Part shown: in pieces, positions 7,940-13,955 of the stretch
How positions within the stretch are numbered: position 1 is the stretch's first letter
Layout: every line of letters begins with the position of its first letter
Origin: an uncultured Bacilli bacterium
GTDB lineage: Bacteria > Bacillota_I > Bacilli_A > RF39 > UBA660
NCBI GenBank assembly: GCA_947589695.1
Contig: CANQBY010000012.1
Span: forward strand, 1 to 13,955
Direction: 5' to 3'
DNA: 13,955 nucleotides
Position numbers and translations under genes: made by a program
Notes under the pieces: generated by a model
Told to the model about the DNA's origin: nothing
What the model saw: only the letters and a program-made list of their open reading frames with translations
The model's database searches: none

Positions 7940-8341
7940 TTATTCCTCCTTTAAATAAACTATATCTTTATCTTCATAATCTATTTTATAACCCTTATTT
8001 ATATAAAAATCCTTAGCTTGTTTATTTCTAGTTCGTATTTTAACCCTCTTTATTTTTTTTTTTATCTTTTTTAATATTTTTGCTTCAATTCCTTTATTTT
8101 GATATTTTTCCTCTACATATAATAAATCTAATTCTTGATTATCGATTATATAAGCTCCAATCTTTTTAAAATTAGACCATATTATATAACCCTTCATATA
8201 ATTATCTTTAATATAATTATTAACATCCATAATTACTTGTAGTTTTTCTTGGTTTAGATTTACATAAGGTAAAACACTTTTTAATTTATAATCTAATAAT
8301 AATAACTTATCCCAACTCTTAACTTTGCTCACTCTAATCAT
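7940..8341 (-). CDS. GNAT-family N-acetyltransferase-like protein
   Basis: A short 133-residue protein with the C-terminal half of a GNAT fold: beta-strand LDLLYVEEKY (71-80), the acetyl-CoA loop QNKGIE (81-86), a helix, a strand KIRTR (101-105), and motif B AKDFYINKGYKI (109-120), the usual 'A..FY.k.GF' segment. The CoA loop normally reads Q/R-x-x-G-x-G/A; here Glu86 replaces the last Gly/Ala, so acetyl-CoA binding may be altered. The segment 87-103 is strikingly lysine-rich. GNATs transfer an acetyl group to an amine, and the acceptor is unknown. It has its own promoter (8359-8387) and only a weak GGTG ribosome binding site. The next gene begins 4 bases after its stop, and tilS-ftsH follow. 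Confidence 0.75.
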   Translation of the reverse strand: MIRVSKVKSWDKLLLLDYKLKSVLPYVNLNQEKLQVIMDVNNYIKDNYMKGYIIWSNFKKIGAYIIDNQELDLLYVEEKYQNKGIEAKILKKIKKKIKRVKIRTRNKQAKDFYINKGYKIDYEDKDIVYLKEE

Positions 8342-8358
8342 TTATTCACCATATCATA

Positions 8359-8387
8359 ATTATATATTATTTTTAAGCTTTTGTACA
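8359..8387 (-). promoter_or_regulatory. Promoter of GNAT gene
   Basis: On the minus strand TGTACA (8382-8387, 4 of 6), a 17-base spacer, and a perfect TATAAT (8359-8364). It lacks the TGn extension seen at the other promoters here. It sits just past the T-run of the hydrolase terminator, 17 bases before the start codon. Confidence 0.6.
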
Positions 8388-8390
8388 TAG

Positions 8391-8413
8391 AAAAAACATT
8401 CTAAATGAATGTT
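8391..8413 (-). terminator. Intrinsic terminator after ftsEX-M23 operon
   Basis: The minus-strand stem AACATTC / GAATGTT (7 bp, 8395-8413) with a five-base loop ATTTA is followed by a T-run (8396-8391). Its outermost pair uses the first base of the hydrolase TAA stop. Confidence 0.75.
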
Positions 8414-9624
8414 TATCTATAAAAATCACTTCTTGAAGTAAATCTATAACCAACCTCATTTCTAAATCCTGGGGCCGGTATTACTCGGCTGGTTTGAACT
8501 CCGGTGCCATAAAAGCCATTTTGTACCCCAAAATGCAAGTGCGCACCGGTTGTACAAGTATCATATCCTCCATGCCGAGAAGACGTTGAATAACCTCCAA
8601 CATAACCAATTACCGTATTTTGGGTTACTACATCTCCGACATTGACATTAAAGCTTAATAAATGGTAATACCACGTTGTATATTCTTTTCCATTTACAAT
8701 TACATTAATAAATAATTTATTACCTCCACAACTAGAACGACTAACTCTCGCTACTACTGTTCCAGCCGCTGCCGCATAAACTGGTGTACCCTCAGATACT
8801 CCAATATCAATCCCATCATGGAAAGTATAAATTTTACCCGTGACCGGATGGGTTCTGTATCCTTGAGGACTTGTAACTACTCCACTCGTTAAAGGTTTAA
8901 GCCAAGCTCCATTGGCCGGTACTTTTGAACAATCAGTTAACTTTAAACTATCATCCGCTTTTCCTAAATTAGCCATACATATTTTGCGATTAGCCTCATA
9001 GTTTTCTTTGGCAACTTGGACTTTTTCGCCAATATCAAGGGCAAATTCGTTATATTCTTCTGCATTTAATTGTAATTGGGCAATTGCTTTCTCATAACTA
9101 TCAATTTTATCCGCTAAAGCTTGTTGTTTTTCTTTTAATTCTTGAACTAAAGCTTCATTTTTTCTAATTTCCGCTTCCAAATTATCTAAGGTATCTTGAA
9201 TATATCCACTTACTTGTTTTACTGCTTCTATTCGAGTAATTAAATCCGTCATACTAGAAGCTCCTGTCACATATTCTACATACACATTTTGACTTTGAAC
9301 TTGTTGTAAATACTGTAAGACATGTTCCGCTTCTTGTTTTAATTCCGCGATTCTCTCATTTGATTCTTCAATTTGTAATTCGGTTTCTTCTTGTTCATGT
9401 TCCGCTACAATCATTTCTTCCTGTGCTTTAGCTATCGCTGCTTGTTTTTGTTTTATTTCATTTTTCGCTTGTTCTGTTTTATTTTGATAAGCATTATATT
9501 CCGCTTGTAAATTTTGCCATGTTTTCTTTAAATCCCCTAAAGTTTCATCTTTTGCTTCTACCCTTATGGGAATTATAAGCATAAATAAGAAGCATAAACT
9601 AATTATTCTAAACTTCTTCATCAT
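8413..9624 (-). CDS. Secreted coiled-coil M23 peptidoglycan endopeptidase, FtsEX partner
   Basis: A 403-residue exported murein hydrolase. It has a signal peptide (KK at 3-4, hydrophobic 7-20, likely cleavage after VEA near 24). A long coiled coil follows (about 28-215) and includes a GASSMTDLITRIEAV segment resembling the PcsB/CwlO coiled-coil domain that docks on FtsX. The C-terminal M23/LytM domain (about 245-370) has HDGID (H269, D273), the YYH histidine H321 and GAHLHFG (H362, H364). All zinc and catalytic positions are kept, unlike E. coli EnvC, whose LytM domain is inactive. Cysteines 216/232 and 299/357 could form disulfides. It overlaps the ftsX stop by 4 bases (ATGATG), so it is coupled to ftsX. 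By context it should be gated by FtsEX and cleave peptide cross-links during division or elongation. Confidence 0.93.
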   Translation of the reverse strand: MMKKFRIISLCFLFMLIIPIRVEAKDETLGDLKKTWQNLQAEYNAYQNKTEQAKNEIKQKQAAIAKAQEEMIVAEHEQEETELQIEESNERIAELKQEAEHVLQYLQQVQSQNVYVEYVTGASSMTDLITRIEAVKQVSGYIQDTLDNLEAEIRKNEALVQELKEKQQALADKIDSYEKAIAQLQLNAEEYNEFALDIGEKVQVAKENYEANRKICMANLGKADDSLKLTDCSKVPANGAWLKPLTSGVVTSPQGYRTHPVTGKIYTFHDGIDIGVSEGTPVYAAAAGTVVARVSRSSCGGNKLFINVIVNGKEYTTWYYHLLSFNVNVGDVVTQNTVIGYVGGYSTSSRHGGYDTCTTGAHLHFGVQNGFYGTGVQTSRVIPAPGFRNEVGYRFTSRSDFYR

Positions 9625-10514
9625 ATCTTCAAATACTTTCTAACTGCTCGAGCCGAACCTATCATACCTACAATAGATCCAATTAAGATTAATACTAAAG
9701 AAGTATATAACACAAAAGGCATTGGCTCTACTAATTCAATTATTGAAAAGGAAGCTGATCCATTTAATTTTTCATAAGCAATAATATAACCATATATTGT
9801 TACAATAACTGGTATTAAAGAACCTACTAAACCTAGTAAAAAACCTTCAAATACAAATGGTAATTTAATTGAAATATTACTACTTCCAACCAACCGCATA
9901 ATCTCAATTTCACTTCTTCTTGAAAAGATTGTTAATTTAATTGTATTACTAATTAAGAAAGCCGTTACTAAAACTAAAGCAATAACAATAACAATTGTTG
10001 CTGTTTTAATTACATTAAAGACACTTATAATATCTTCAACCATTCCTTCTCCATAATTAGCACTTTCTACATTATCAATATCTCTTATTAATCTTGCTGT
10101 TGGGGCTAAATCTTCAACATTATTAACAGTGACAATAAAAGAATCAAATAAAGGGTTATTCTCTAAATAATCTAACGTTACTTTTAAAGTATCAGAGTTG
10201 TTTTTCATTTCTAACCGCCATTCTTCTTTACTTTTATATTCTACGTCTTTTACTTCACTTATTTTATTAATTTTTTCTTCAATTTCATTTATTTGTTCAT
10301 CAGTTGTATCTTTATTCGCATATACCACAATTGTTAATTCTTCTTCCATTGTTTTTGTTACATGATTTACATTTACGGTTACAATGATAGCTAAAGCCAC
10401 TAATATTAAAGTAATAGTTGTACAAATAATACTCGCCATACTTAAACTAAAATTTCGAAAAACACTTTTAAATGAATCTCTAATACTTCGATATATAATT
10501 CTAAATGGTTTCAC
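9621..10514 (-). CDS. ftsX: Cell-division ABC transporter permease-like protein FtsX
   Basis: The membrane subunit of FtsEX, which couples ATP hydrolysis by FtsE to activation of an extracellular peptidoglycan hydrolase. Its 297 residues are typical for Gram-positive FtsX: an N-terminal cytoplasmic IYRSIRDSFKSVFRN segment, TM1 about 27-49, an extracellular domain about 50-167, then TM2 168-190, TM3 218-242 and TM4 268-286. The SRRSEIEIMRLVGSS loop (198-212) is the conserved FtsX cytoplasmic motif. Translation starts at GTG 10514, 14 bases inside ftsE, and no ATG fits better. A GGAAG site lies 11 bases upstream, so coupling to ftsE is likely. The TGA stop overlaps the hydrolase start and is the only TGA stop in the window, arguing against a TGA-as-tryptophan code. 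Confidence 0.96.
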   Translation of the reverse strand: MKPFRIIYRSIRDSFKSVFRNFSLSMASIICTTITLILVALAIIVTVNVNHVTKTMEEELTIVVYANKDTTDEQINEIEEKINKISEVKDVEYKSKEEWRLEMKNNSDTLKVTLDYLENNPLFDSFIVTVNNVEDLAPTARLIRDIDNVESANYGEGMVEDIISVFNVIKTATIVIVIALVLVTAFLISNTIKLTIFSRRSEIEIMRLVGSSNISIKLPFVFEGFLLGLVGSLIPVIVTIYGYIIAYEKLNGSASFSIIELVEPMPFVLYTSLVLILIGSIVGMIGSARAVRKYLKI

Positions 10515-11202
10515 TTATCTTAAAACTTCCTTTCTCATGATCTTCATATAATACTCCACTATCTAAAACAATTACTCTTTTTTTCATTCTATTTACGATA
10601 TCTTTATCATGAGTAGCCATAATAATAGTAGTTCCTAAATCTTTATTAATTGTATCTAAAACATTCATAATTTCTTGAGATGTTTTAGGATCCAAATTTC
10701 CTGTTGGTTCATCACATATTAAAAGTTTCGGATCATTGACAATGGCTCTTGCAATACAAACTCTTTGTTGTTCTCCGCCAGAGAGTTCATTAGGAAAACT
10801 TCTAACCTTTTCTTTTAAACCAACATGTTCTAAAGCTTTTAAGACTTTCGGTCTAATTTCACTACTCTTCATTCCAATGCATTCAAGGGCAAAAGCTACA
10901 TTTTCATAAACCGTAAGTTTTGGTAATAATTTAAAATCTTGAAAAACAATTCCTAGTTTTCTTCTTAATTTATAAACCGTTCTATTTCTAATTTTACCTA
11001 CATTAATTCCCCCAATTTCGACATTTCCTTTCGTTGGTTTTTCCTCTCGATATAACATTTTAATTAGAGTTGACTTCCCAGAACCCGAAGCTCCAATTAC
11101 AAAAACAAATTCACCCTTATTTATTTCTAAAGATAAATCTGCAATGGCTGTTACCCCATTTTTATATACTTTATAGCAATTCTTTATTTGAATAAACTTC
11201 AC
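10501..11202 (-). CDS. ftsE: Cell-division ATP-binding protein FtsE
   Basis: The cytoplasmic ABC ATPase of the FtsEX complex. Its 233 residues include Walker A GASGSGKST (37-45), the Q-loop FQDF (Q88), the signature LSGGEQQR (140-147), Walker B LLICDEPTGNLD (160-171) and the H-loop ATHD (H198). The VFQDFKLLPKLTVYENVAFA stretch is typical of FtsE. The start is GTG 11202 with AGGAGG 8 bases upstream. It is the first gene of the ftsE-ftsX-hydrolase operon, which ends at the 8391-8413 terminator. The final ~15 residues form a charged extension of the usual core. Confidence 0.97.
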   Translation of the reverse strand: MKFIQIKNCYKVYKNGVTAIADLSLEINKGEFVFVIGASGSGKSTLIKMLYREEKPTKGNVEIGGINVGKIRNRTVYKLRRKLGIVFQDFKLLPKLTVYENVAFALECIGMKSSEIRPKVLKALEHVGLKEKVRSFPNELSGGEQQRVCIARAIVNDPKLLICDEPTGNLDPKTSQEIMNVLDTINKDLGTTIIMATHDKDIVNRMKKRVIVLDSGVLYEDHEKGSFKISETI

Positions 11203-11233
11203 TAATAATACCTCCTACCAGCATACTATAACA

Positions 11234-11239
11234 ATTATA
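11234..11239 (-). promoter_or_regulatory. -10 element for the ftsE operon
   Basis: A perfect TATAAT on the minus strand preceded by TGT (extended -10), 31 bases before the ftsE GTG. No clear -35 is seen 17 bases upstream (TTTTAT). The nearby TTGACA at 11290-11295 is too far away to pair with it. Confidence 0.6.
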
Positions 11240-11307
11240 ACATAAATATGCCCATAATAAAACACCAAAAAAATCCAGTTTTCATGTTTTGTCAAATTTT
11301 ATCGAAA

Positions 11308-11330
11308 ATAAAAAGAGTATTTCTACTCTT
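11308..11330 (-). terminator. Intrinsic terminator after surface-protein gene
   Basis: On the minus strand AAGAGTA-GAAA-TACTCTT (11313-11330) is a perfect 7-bp stem with a GAAA tetraloop, followed by a T-rich run (TTTTATTTT overlapping 11314-11306). The TAG stop supplies the top of the stem and the first loop base. Confidence 0.8.
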
Positions 11331-12204
11331 GACCAGTTGAAGTAACAGCTCTAAAACCAACCTTCACTGATAATTGGCCTTCTAATAAACTAATTTGATT
11401 CTCAGTTTTGCTATTTTCTAGCCATAAATACAATCTATACTTATCTGAAGAACTTCCAGTACCTTTTGAAATATCCTGAGATGCCAAAATAACTACATCT
11501 TGCATTTTTACCTTTGTTTTGGAATCTTCTTGACTTGCAGTATCAACCTTTAGAACACTGCTAAAATCTCCAAATTTAACAAGAGTATTATTTGTATCTC
11601 CAGTACCATTAACTTTATATAATGCCCATTTTAAATATTTACTTTTAAAATTTTCTGTCATCTCCAAATCAGTTAAATAAATACTATATTTTGCTTTATT
11701 AACTGTGGAATCAGCCCCAAAAGCTATCGTAAAATCTGTATAACCACTTGCACCTGACGCTTTTAATTTACTTTCATCTATACCGATATTTTCATTTGTA
11801 GCTCCAGATACATCTTTTGAATCATCTATCGCTTCCACTAAACCAGCTTTTTGCCAATTAATGTAATTACTAGACGTAAAAGACATCTTCAAGTCTCCAC
11901 TTGTAAGTGTCACTTTTTCATTTTCTATATGATCCTTATTATGTTCTACCTCATTTATAAAATAAGCATATGAACCACTCATGGCAATTATAATAATAGA
12001 TACTGTAATTATAATTGCTCCTAAAATAGACATTAGATACACTCTCTTATTTCTTTTCTTTTGAAATTCTTCATCTTCTATTGGTGTCTCATTATTATTT
12101 ACAACTTCATTATTAATGATACCATTATTTAAGTTAGGCATTTCATTATTATTGATATTATTATTAAAATCATTAAGATTATTATTATTAATATTATTCT
12201 CCAT
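11323..12204 (-). CDS. Membrane-anchored surface protein, TasA/camelysin-like, Asn-rich N-terminal tail
   Basis: A 293-residue protein with three parts. Residues 1-40 are dominated by asparagine (N-N-x runs) and are followed by a charged stretch ending KKRNKR (49-54). A hydrophobic segment (55-78) runs into SGSYAYF (76-82), the 'G(S/T)YAYF' motif at the export signal of TasA/camelysin and related SipW-type proteins. The rest (83-293) is a beta-rich extracellular domain with segments such as LTSGDLKMSF, GLVEAIDDS, YSIYLTDLEM, YRLYLWLEN and LSVKVGFRA. The positive-inside rule puts the Asn tail in the cytoplasm. I do not know its function; relatives are fibre or surface proteins. It is a single-gene unit with its own promoter and terminator. 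The AGGGTG site supports ATG 12204. No SipW-type peptidase is in the window, so it may stay uncleaved. Confidence 0.8.
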   Translation of the reverse strand: MENNINNNNLNDFNNNINNNEMPNLNNGIINNEVVNNNETPIEDEEFQKKRNKRVYLMSILGAIIITVSIIIIAMSGSYAYFINEVEHNKDHIENEKVTLTSGDLKMSFTSSNYINWQKAGLVEAIDDSKDVSGATNENIGIDESKLKASGASGYTDFTIAFGADSTVNKAKYSIYLTDLEMTENFKSKYLKWALYKVNGTGDTNNTLVKFGDFSSVLKVDTASQEDSKTKVKMQDVVILASQDISKGTGSSSDKYRLYLWLENSKTENQISLLEGQLSVKVGFRAVTSTGQE

Positions 12205-12226
12205 AATATCACCCTATTCTTAATTA

Positions 12227-12255
12227 ATTGTACCAAAAAAATACCATTTACACAA
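12227..12255 (-). promoter_or_regulatory. Promoter of surface-protein gene
   Basis: On the minus strand TTGTGT (12250-12255), a 17-base spacer ending in TGG, and TACAAT (12227-12232). The extended -10 is present. It lies 22 bases before the start codon and directly after the preceding terminator. Confidence 0.7.
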
Positions 12256-12267
12256 GCCAAAATACAC

Positions 12268-12292
12268 AAAAAAAGAAGATATTTCTATCTTC
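12268..12292 (-). terminator. Intrinsic terminator after small 114-residue gene
   Basis: The minus-strand perfect stem GAAGATA-GAAA-TATCTTC (12275-12292) with a GAAA tetraloop is followed by seven T (12274-12268). The TAG stop codon lies across the stem and loop, as at 11308-11330. Confidence 0.85.
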
Positions 12293-12629
12293 CTCTTGAA
12301 TCTTTACTTAAATATTCATCTTGTAACATCATAAGTCCATAATAACGTGCTAGCATACAACATTCATATGGAGTCATAACTTTATCAAAGTATTTACTTT
12401 CTTCTATTCCTCTACGTCTACAATTTTCAACATATCTTCCAACAATTTTTGCTGTTAATACATCTGCAAACTTATCATCATCAAGGATTCTGTTTAAAAT
12501 TTGTTTCATTTCTAAATTATAAGATTGATCTGAAGCTGTAAGTGAAGTAAAATCAGCACTTAAACCACCTTCACCCACAAGTTTTGCAAATACTCTATCT
12601 TGTAATTTTCTATATTCTGTCATATTCAT
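12285..12629 (-). CDS. Unrecognised small soluble protein (114 residues)
   Basis: I do not recognise this protein. From ATG 12629 it is 114 residues, beginning MNMTEYRKLQDRVFAKLVGE, mostly helical and charged, without a signal peptide or membrane span. A central segment (MKQILNRILDDDKFADVLTAKIVGRYVENC) is followed by RRRG and a second helical part with a CC pair (ECCMLARYYGLMM), and the tail SKDSRGR is basic. An in-frame TTG at 12632 is only 5 bases from the AAGGGGG site (12638-12644), while ATG 12629 is 8 bases away and is preferred; another ATG follows at 12623. It is a single-gene unit with the best promoter in the window and a perfect terminator, so it is probably well expressed. Codon use matches its neighbours. 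It looks like a real lineage-specific gene. Confidence 0.8.
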   Translation of the reverse strand: MNMTEYRKLQDRVFAKLVGEGGLSADFTSLTASDQSYNLEMKQILNRILDDDKFADVLTAKIVGRYVENCRRRGIEESKYFDKVMTPYECCMLARYYGLMMLQDEYLSKDSRGR

Positions 12630-12660
12630 CAATATATCCCCCTTTCAAAAGATGTTAAAT

Positions 12661-12689
12661 ATATTACCATAAAACTCCTAAAATGTCAA
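12661..12689 (-). promoter_or_regulatory. Strong promoter of the small gene
   Basis: A consensus TTGACA (12684-12689) is followed by a 17-base spacer ending in TGG and by TAATAT (12661-12666), an extended -10. The -35 begins 7 bases after the pheT stop. No terminator separates pheT from this promoter, so read-through may add to transcription. Confidence 0.85.
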
Positions 12690-12696
12690 ATTTTTC

Positions 12697-13955
12697 TTAT
12701 AAAATCCCCAAATTATGCTGTTTTAAATGCTCTATAAATCTATTTTTAAATGTTTCAATATCTTTTTGTTCTAATGTTTTATTATCGCTTCCTAGAATAT
12801 ATCTAATCGTATATTTATCATTATATACATCTATTAATTTATATTCTTTAATTAAATTACTTCTAAATTCTTCTAAAATATCTTTTAAATCTTGATATTT
12901 CATCTCATTTAAAGTAATTGTATAATCTAAACTAACTGTTGGATATTTACTAACATCTTTCGCTAATTTTTCTATTCTTTCTACTTCTACATAACTATCA
13001 AAATCTATATCTGCACATACAACCATTTTCTTTTTGGCTATTTTTGATACTAAACTCTTATTAATAATATTTATTTCTCCTAATTTTTTATTATCTACAC
13101 TTATAACTTTACCTAAATTTTTATCAAAATAACTAGCTTCATTAACATTATTTAAAAATTGTACATCTTTATTCTTTAACATTTTAAATAAATATTTAAC
13201 TACCATTTTAAGTTCATTATACATAACTTCTAAATTCTTTTCTTCACCCGCGATAATAATACTTAAAACTCTTTTATTTTGATTATTTTTAATAATTGTA
13301 CCAATTTCATATATTTTAAAATTATTATAATTTTTAAAATTTTCTTCTACTATATTAAGTAATGCTAAACTCATATCATCTCTTAAAATATTATTAGCGT
13401 CTTTTCCTAATAATTTAACATTATCTTTTTCTATTCCTAATTTTTTTAATAAAGCTGTATCATACCAAATATAACTATGTACTTCATGCATATCAAATTT
13501 TCGTGAAAGTAATTCTTTAACTTCTAATTCTTGATTAAATACATCTTCTAATTCATTACTTATTAAATCTAATTTTAAAGGCTCCGGAACTAACTTTTCA
13601 AGTCCATAAATTCTGGCTACTTCTTCAATTAAATCCTCTTTAATTTTAATATCTTTTGTTGCTCTAAATGTTGGTACTATTACTTCAAAGTTATCACTAG
13701 TTACTTTAACTTTAAAACCTAGAGATTCTAAAATATTTACAACTACTTCATCTTCCATTTCTCTACCCATATAGACATTTAAAGTTTTTTTATCTAAAAC
13801 AATCTGGCCTTCTTCTAACTTTTGAGGGTAAACATCTGTTAAATTAGAGGCAATTTCCATCTTTGGATTTTCTTTCTTTAAAAGATATGCTAAACGTTTA
13901 ATAGCAACATCGGTCATATTTGGATCTAAACTTTTTTCATAACGGGCACTAGCTT
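12697..13955 (-). CDS. pheT: Phenylalanyl-tRNA synthetase beta subunit, 5' end cut by window edge
   Basis: The C-terminal 418 residues of PheT, which pairs with PheS to charge tRNA-Phe. The reading frame stays open to the window edge: codons before the first in-window ATG (13917) read ASARYEKSLDPN, the conserved 'S.R.EK.LDP' stretch after the B3/B4 domain, so that ATG is not the start. The B5 domain follows (about 13722-13580; GFKVKV ... EDLIEEVARIYGLEKL), then the catalytic-like B6/B7 region, which is divergent. Last comes the C-terminal ferredoxin-fold anticodon-binding domain (about 12970-12700; SKYPTVSLDYTITL ... YKLIDVYNDKYTIRYIL), with a shorter loop after DVY than in the E. coli or Thermus proteins. 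The end is HLKQHNLGIL-stop. No terminator is seen after it. Confidence 0.95.
   Translation of the reverse strand, partial: ASARYEKSLDPNMTDVAIKRLAYLLKKENPKMEIASNLTDVYPQKLEEGQIVLDKKTLNVYMGREMEDEVVVNILESLGFKVKVTSDNFEVIVPTFRATKDIKIKEDLIEEVARIYGLEKLVPEPLKLDLISNELEDVFNQELEVKELLSRKFDMHEVHSYIWYDTALLKKLGIEKDNVKLLGKDANNILRDDMSLALLNIVEENFKNYNNFKIYEIGTIIKNNQNKRVLSIIIAGEEKNLEVMYNELKMVVKYLFKMLKNKDVQFLNNVNEASYFDKNLGKVISVDNKKLGEINIINKSLVSKIAKKKMVVCADIDFDSYVEVERIEKLAKDVSKYPTVSLDYTITLNEMKYQDLKDILEEFRSNLIKEYKLIDVYNDKYTIRYILGSDNKTLEQKDIETFKNRFIEHLKQHNLGIL

Noticed and set aside
9621..9623. Mycoplasma-type code with TGA as tryptophan
   Set aside because: Tryptophan codons checked are TGG, and the ftsX TGA sits exactly where the family ends and the next gene starts, so it acts as a stop.
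11290..11295. Perfect TTGACA upstream of ftsE
   Set aside because: The sequence 16-18 bases downstream is a T-run with no -10, and the real -10 at 11234-11239 is too far away.
12121..12200. ATT-rich tract as a CRISPR-like or satellite repeat
   Set aside because: It encodes the Asn-rich tail in one open frame; units are irregular trinucleotides without spacers.
12683..12895. Plus-strand open frame of 70 codons
   Set aside because: It overlaps the conserved C-terminal domain of pheT and the promoter of the small gene; its hydrophobic look comes from antisense of AT-rich codons.
1..13955. parS site (TGTTTCACGTGAAACA-like) near parAB
   Set aside because: I looked for the 16-base palindrome and near matches and saw none; parS may lie outside the window.

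Overview
The window is AT-rich, gene-dense bacterial chromosome in which every supported gene lies on the minus strand, so transcription runs from high to low coordinates. Strong AGGAGG-type ribosome binding sites, A/T-ending codons, TGG for tryptophan, TGA used once as a stop (ftsX), and the gene set (parA-parB-mscS-DUF951, tilS-ftsH, ftsE-ftsX-hydrolase) point to a low-GC Firmicutes/Bacilli-type genome using the standard code. The style, including the 'YAYF' surface-protein family, resembles the small-genome gut Mollicutes/RF39-like lineages. That placement is an inference from style and gene order, not from a marker phylogeny.

In transcription order: (i) 13955-12697 holds the 3' two thirds of pheT (phenylalanyl-tRNA synthetase beta). 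(ii) 12629-12285 is a small unrecognised gene with its own near-consensus promoter and terminator. (iii) 12204-11323 is a single-gene unit for a membrane-anchored surface protein with an asparagine-rich cytoplasmic tail and a TasA/camelysin-like outer part. (iv) 11202-8413 is a tightly overlapped operon ftsE-ftsX-M23 peptidase: the ABC-type FtsEX complex plus the coiled-coil cell-wall hydrolase it probably controls. (v) 8341-3813 is a cluster of a GNAT-like acetyltransferase, an unrecognised 253-residue protein, tilS (tRNA-Ile lysidine synthetase) and ftsH (AAA+ membrane protease), with a second promoter directly before tilS. (vi) 3720-2779 is a single-gene metallophosphoesterase unit. (vii) 2561-1 is the chromosome-segregation cluster parA-parB-mscS-DUF951, which runs off the left edge. 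In Firmicutes this cluster usually sits near oriC and is followed by ychF.

The window is compact. Six of seven promoter candidates carry an extended -10 (TGn). The six for which both boxes are called all have a 17-base spacer, although in some the -35 match is weak. All five intrinsic terminators overlap the stop codon of the gene they end. No stretch of 300 bases lacks a gene; the longest gap (2562-2778) holds the parA promoter region and the terminator of the gene upstream. No RNA gene, CRISPR array, insertion sequence or phage gene was seen.

Most of the window is conserved housekeeping DNA. The parts worth a second look are the two unrecognised proteins (7174-7935, 12285-12629), the Asn-tailed surface protein, the metallophosphoesterase with an altered GNHD motif, the catalytically intact M23 partner of FtsEX, and the compact terminator design.
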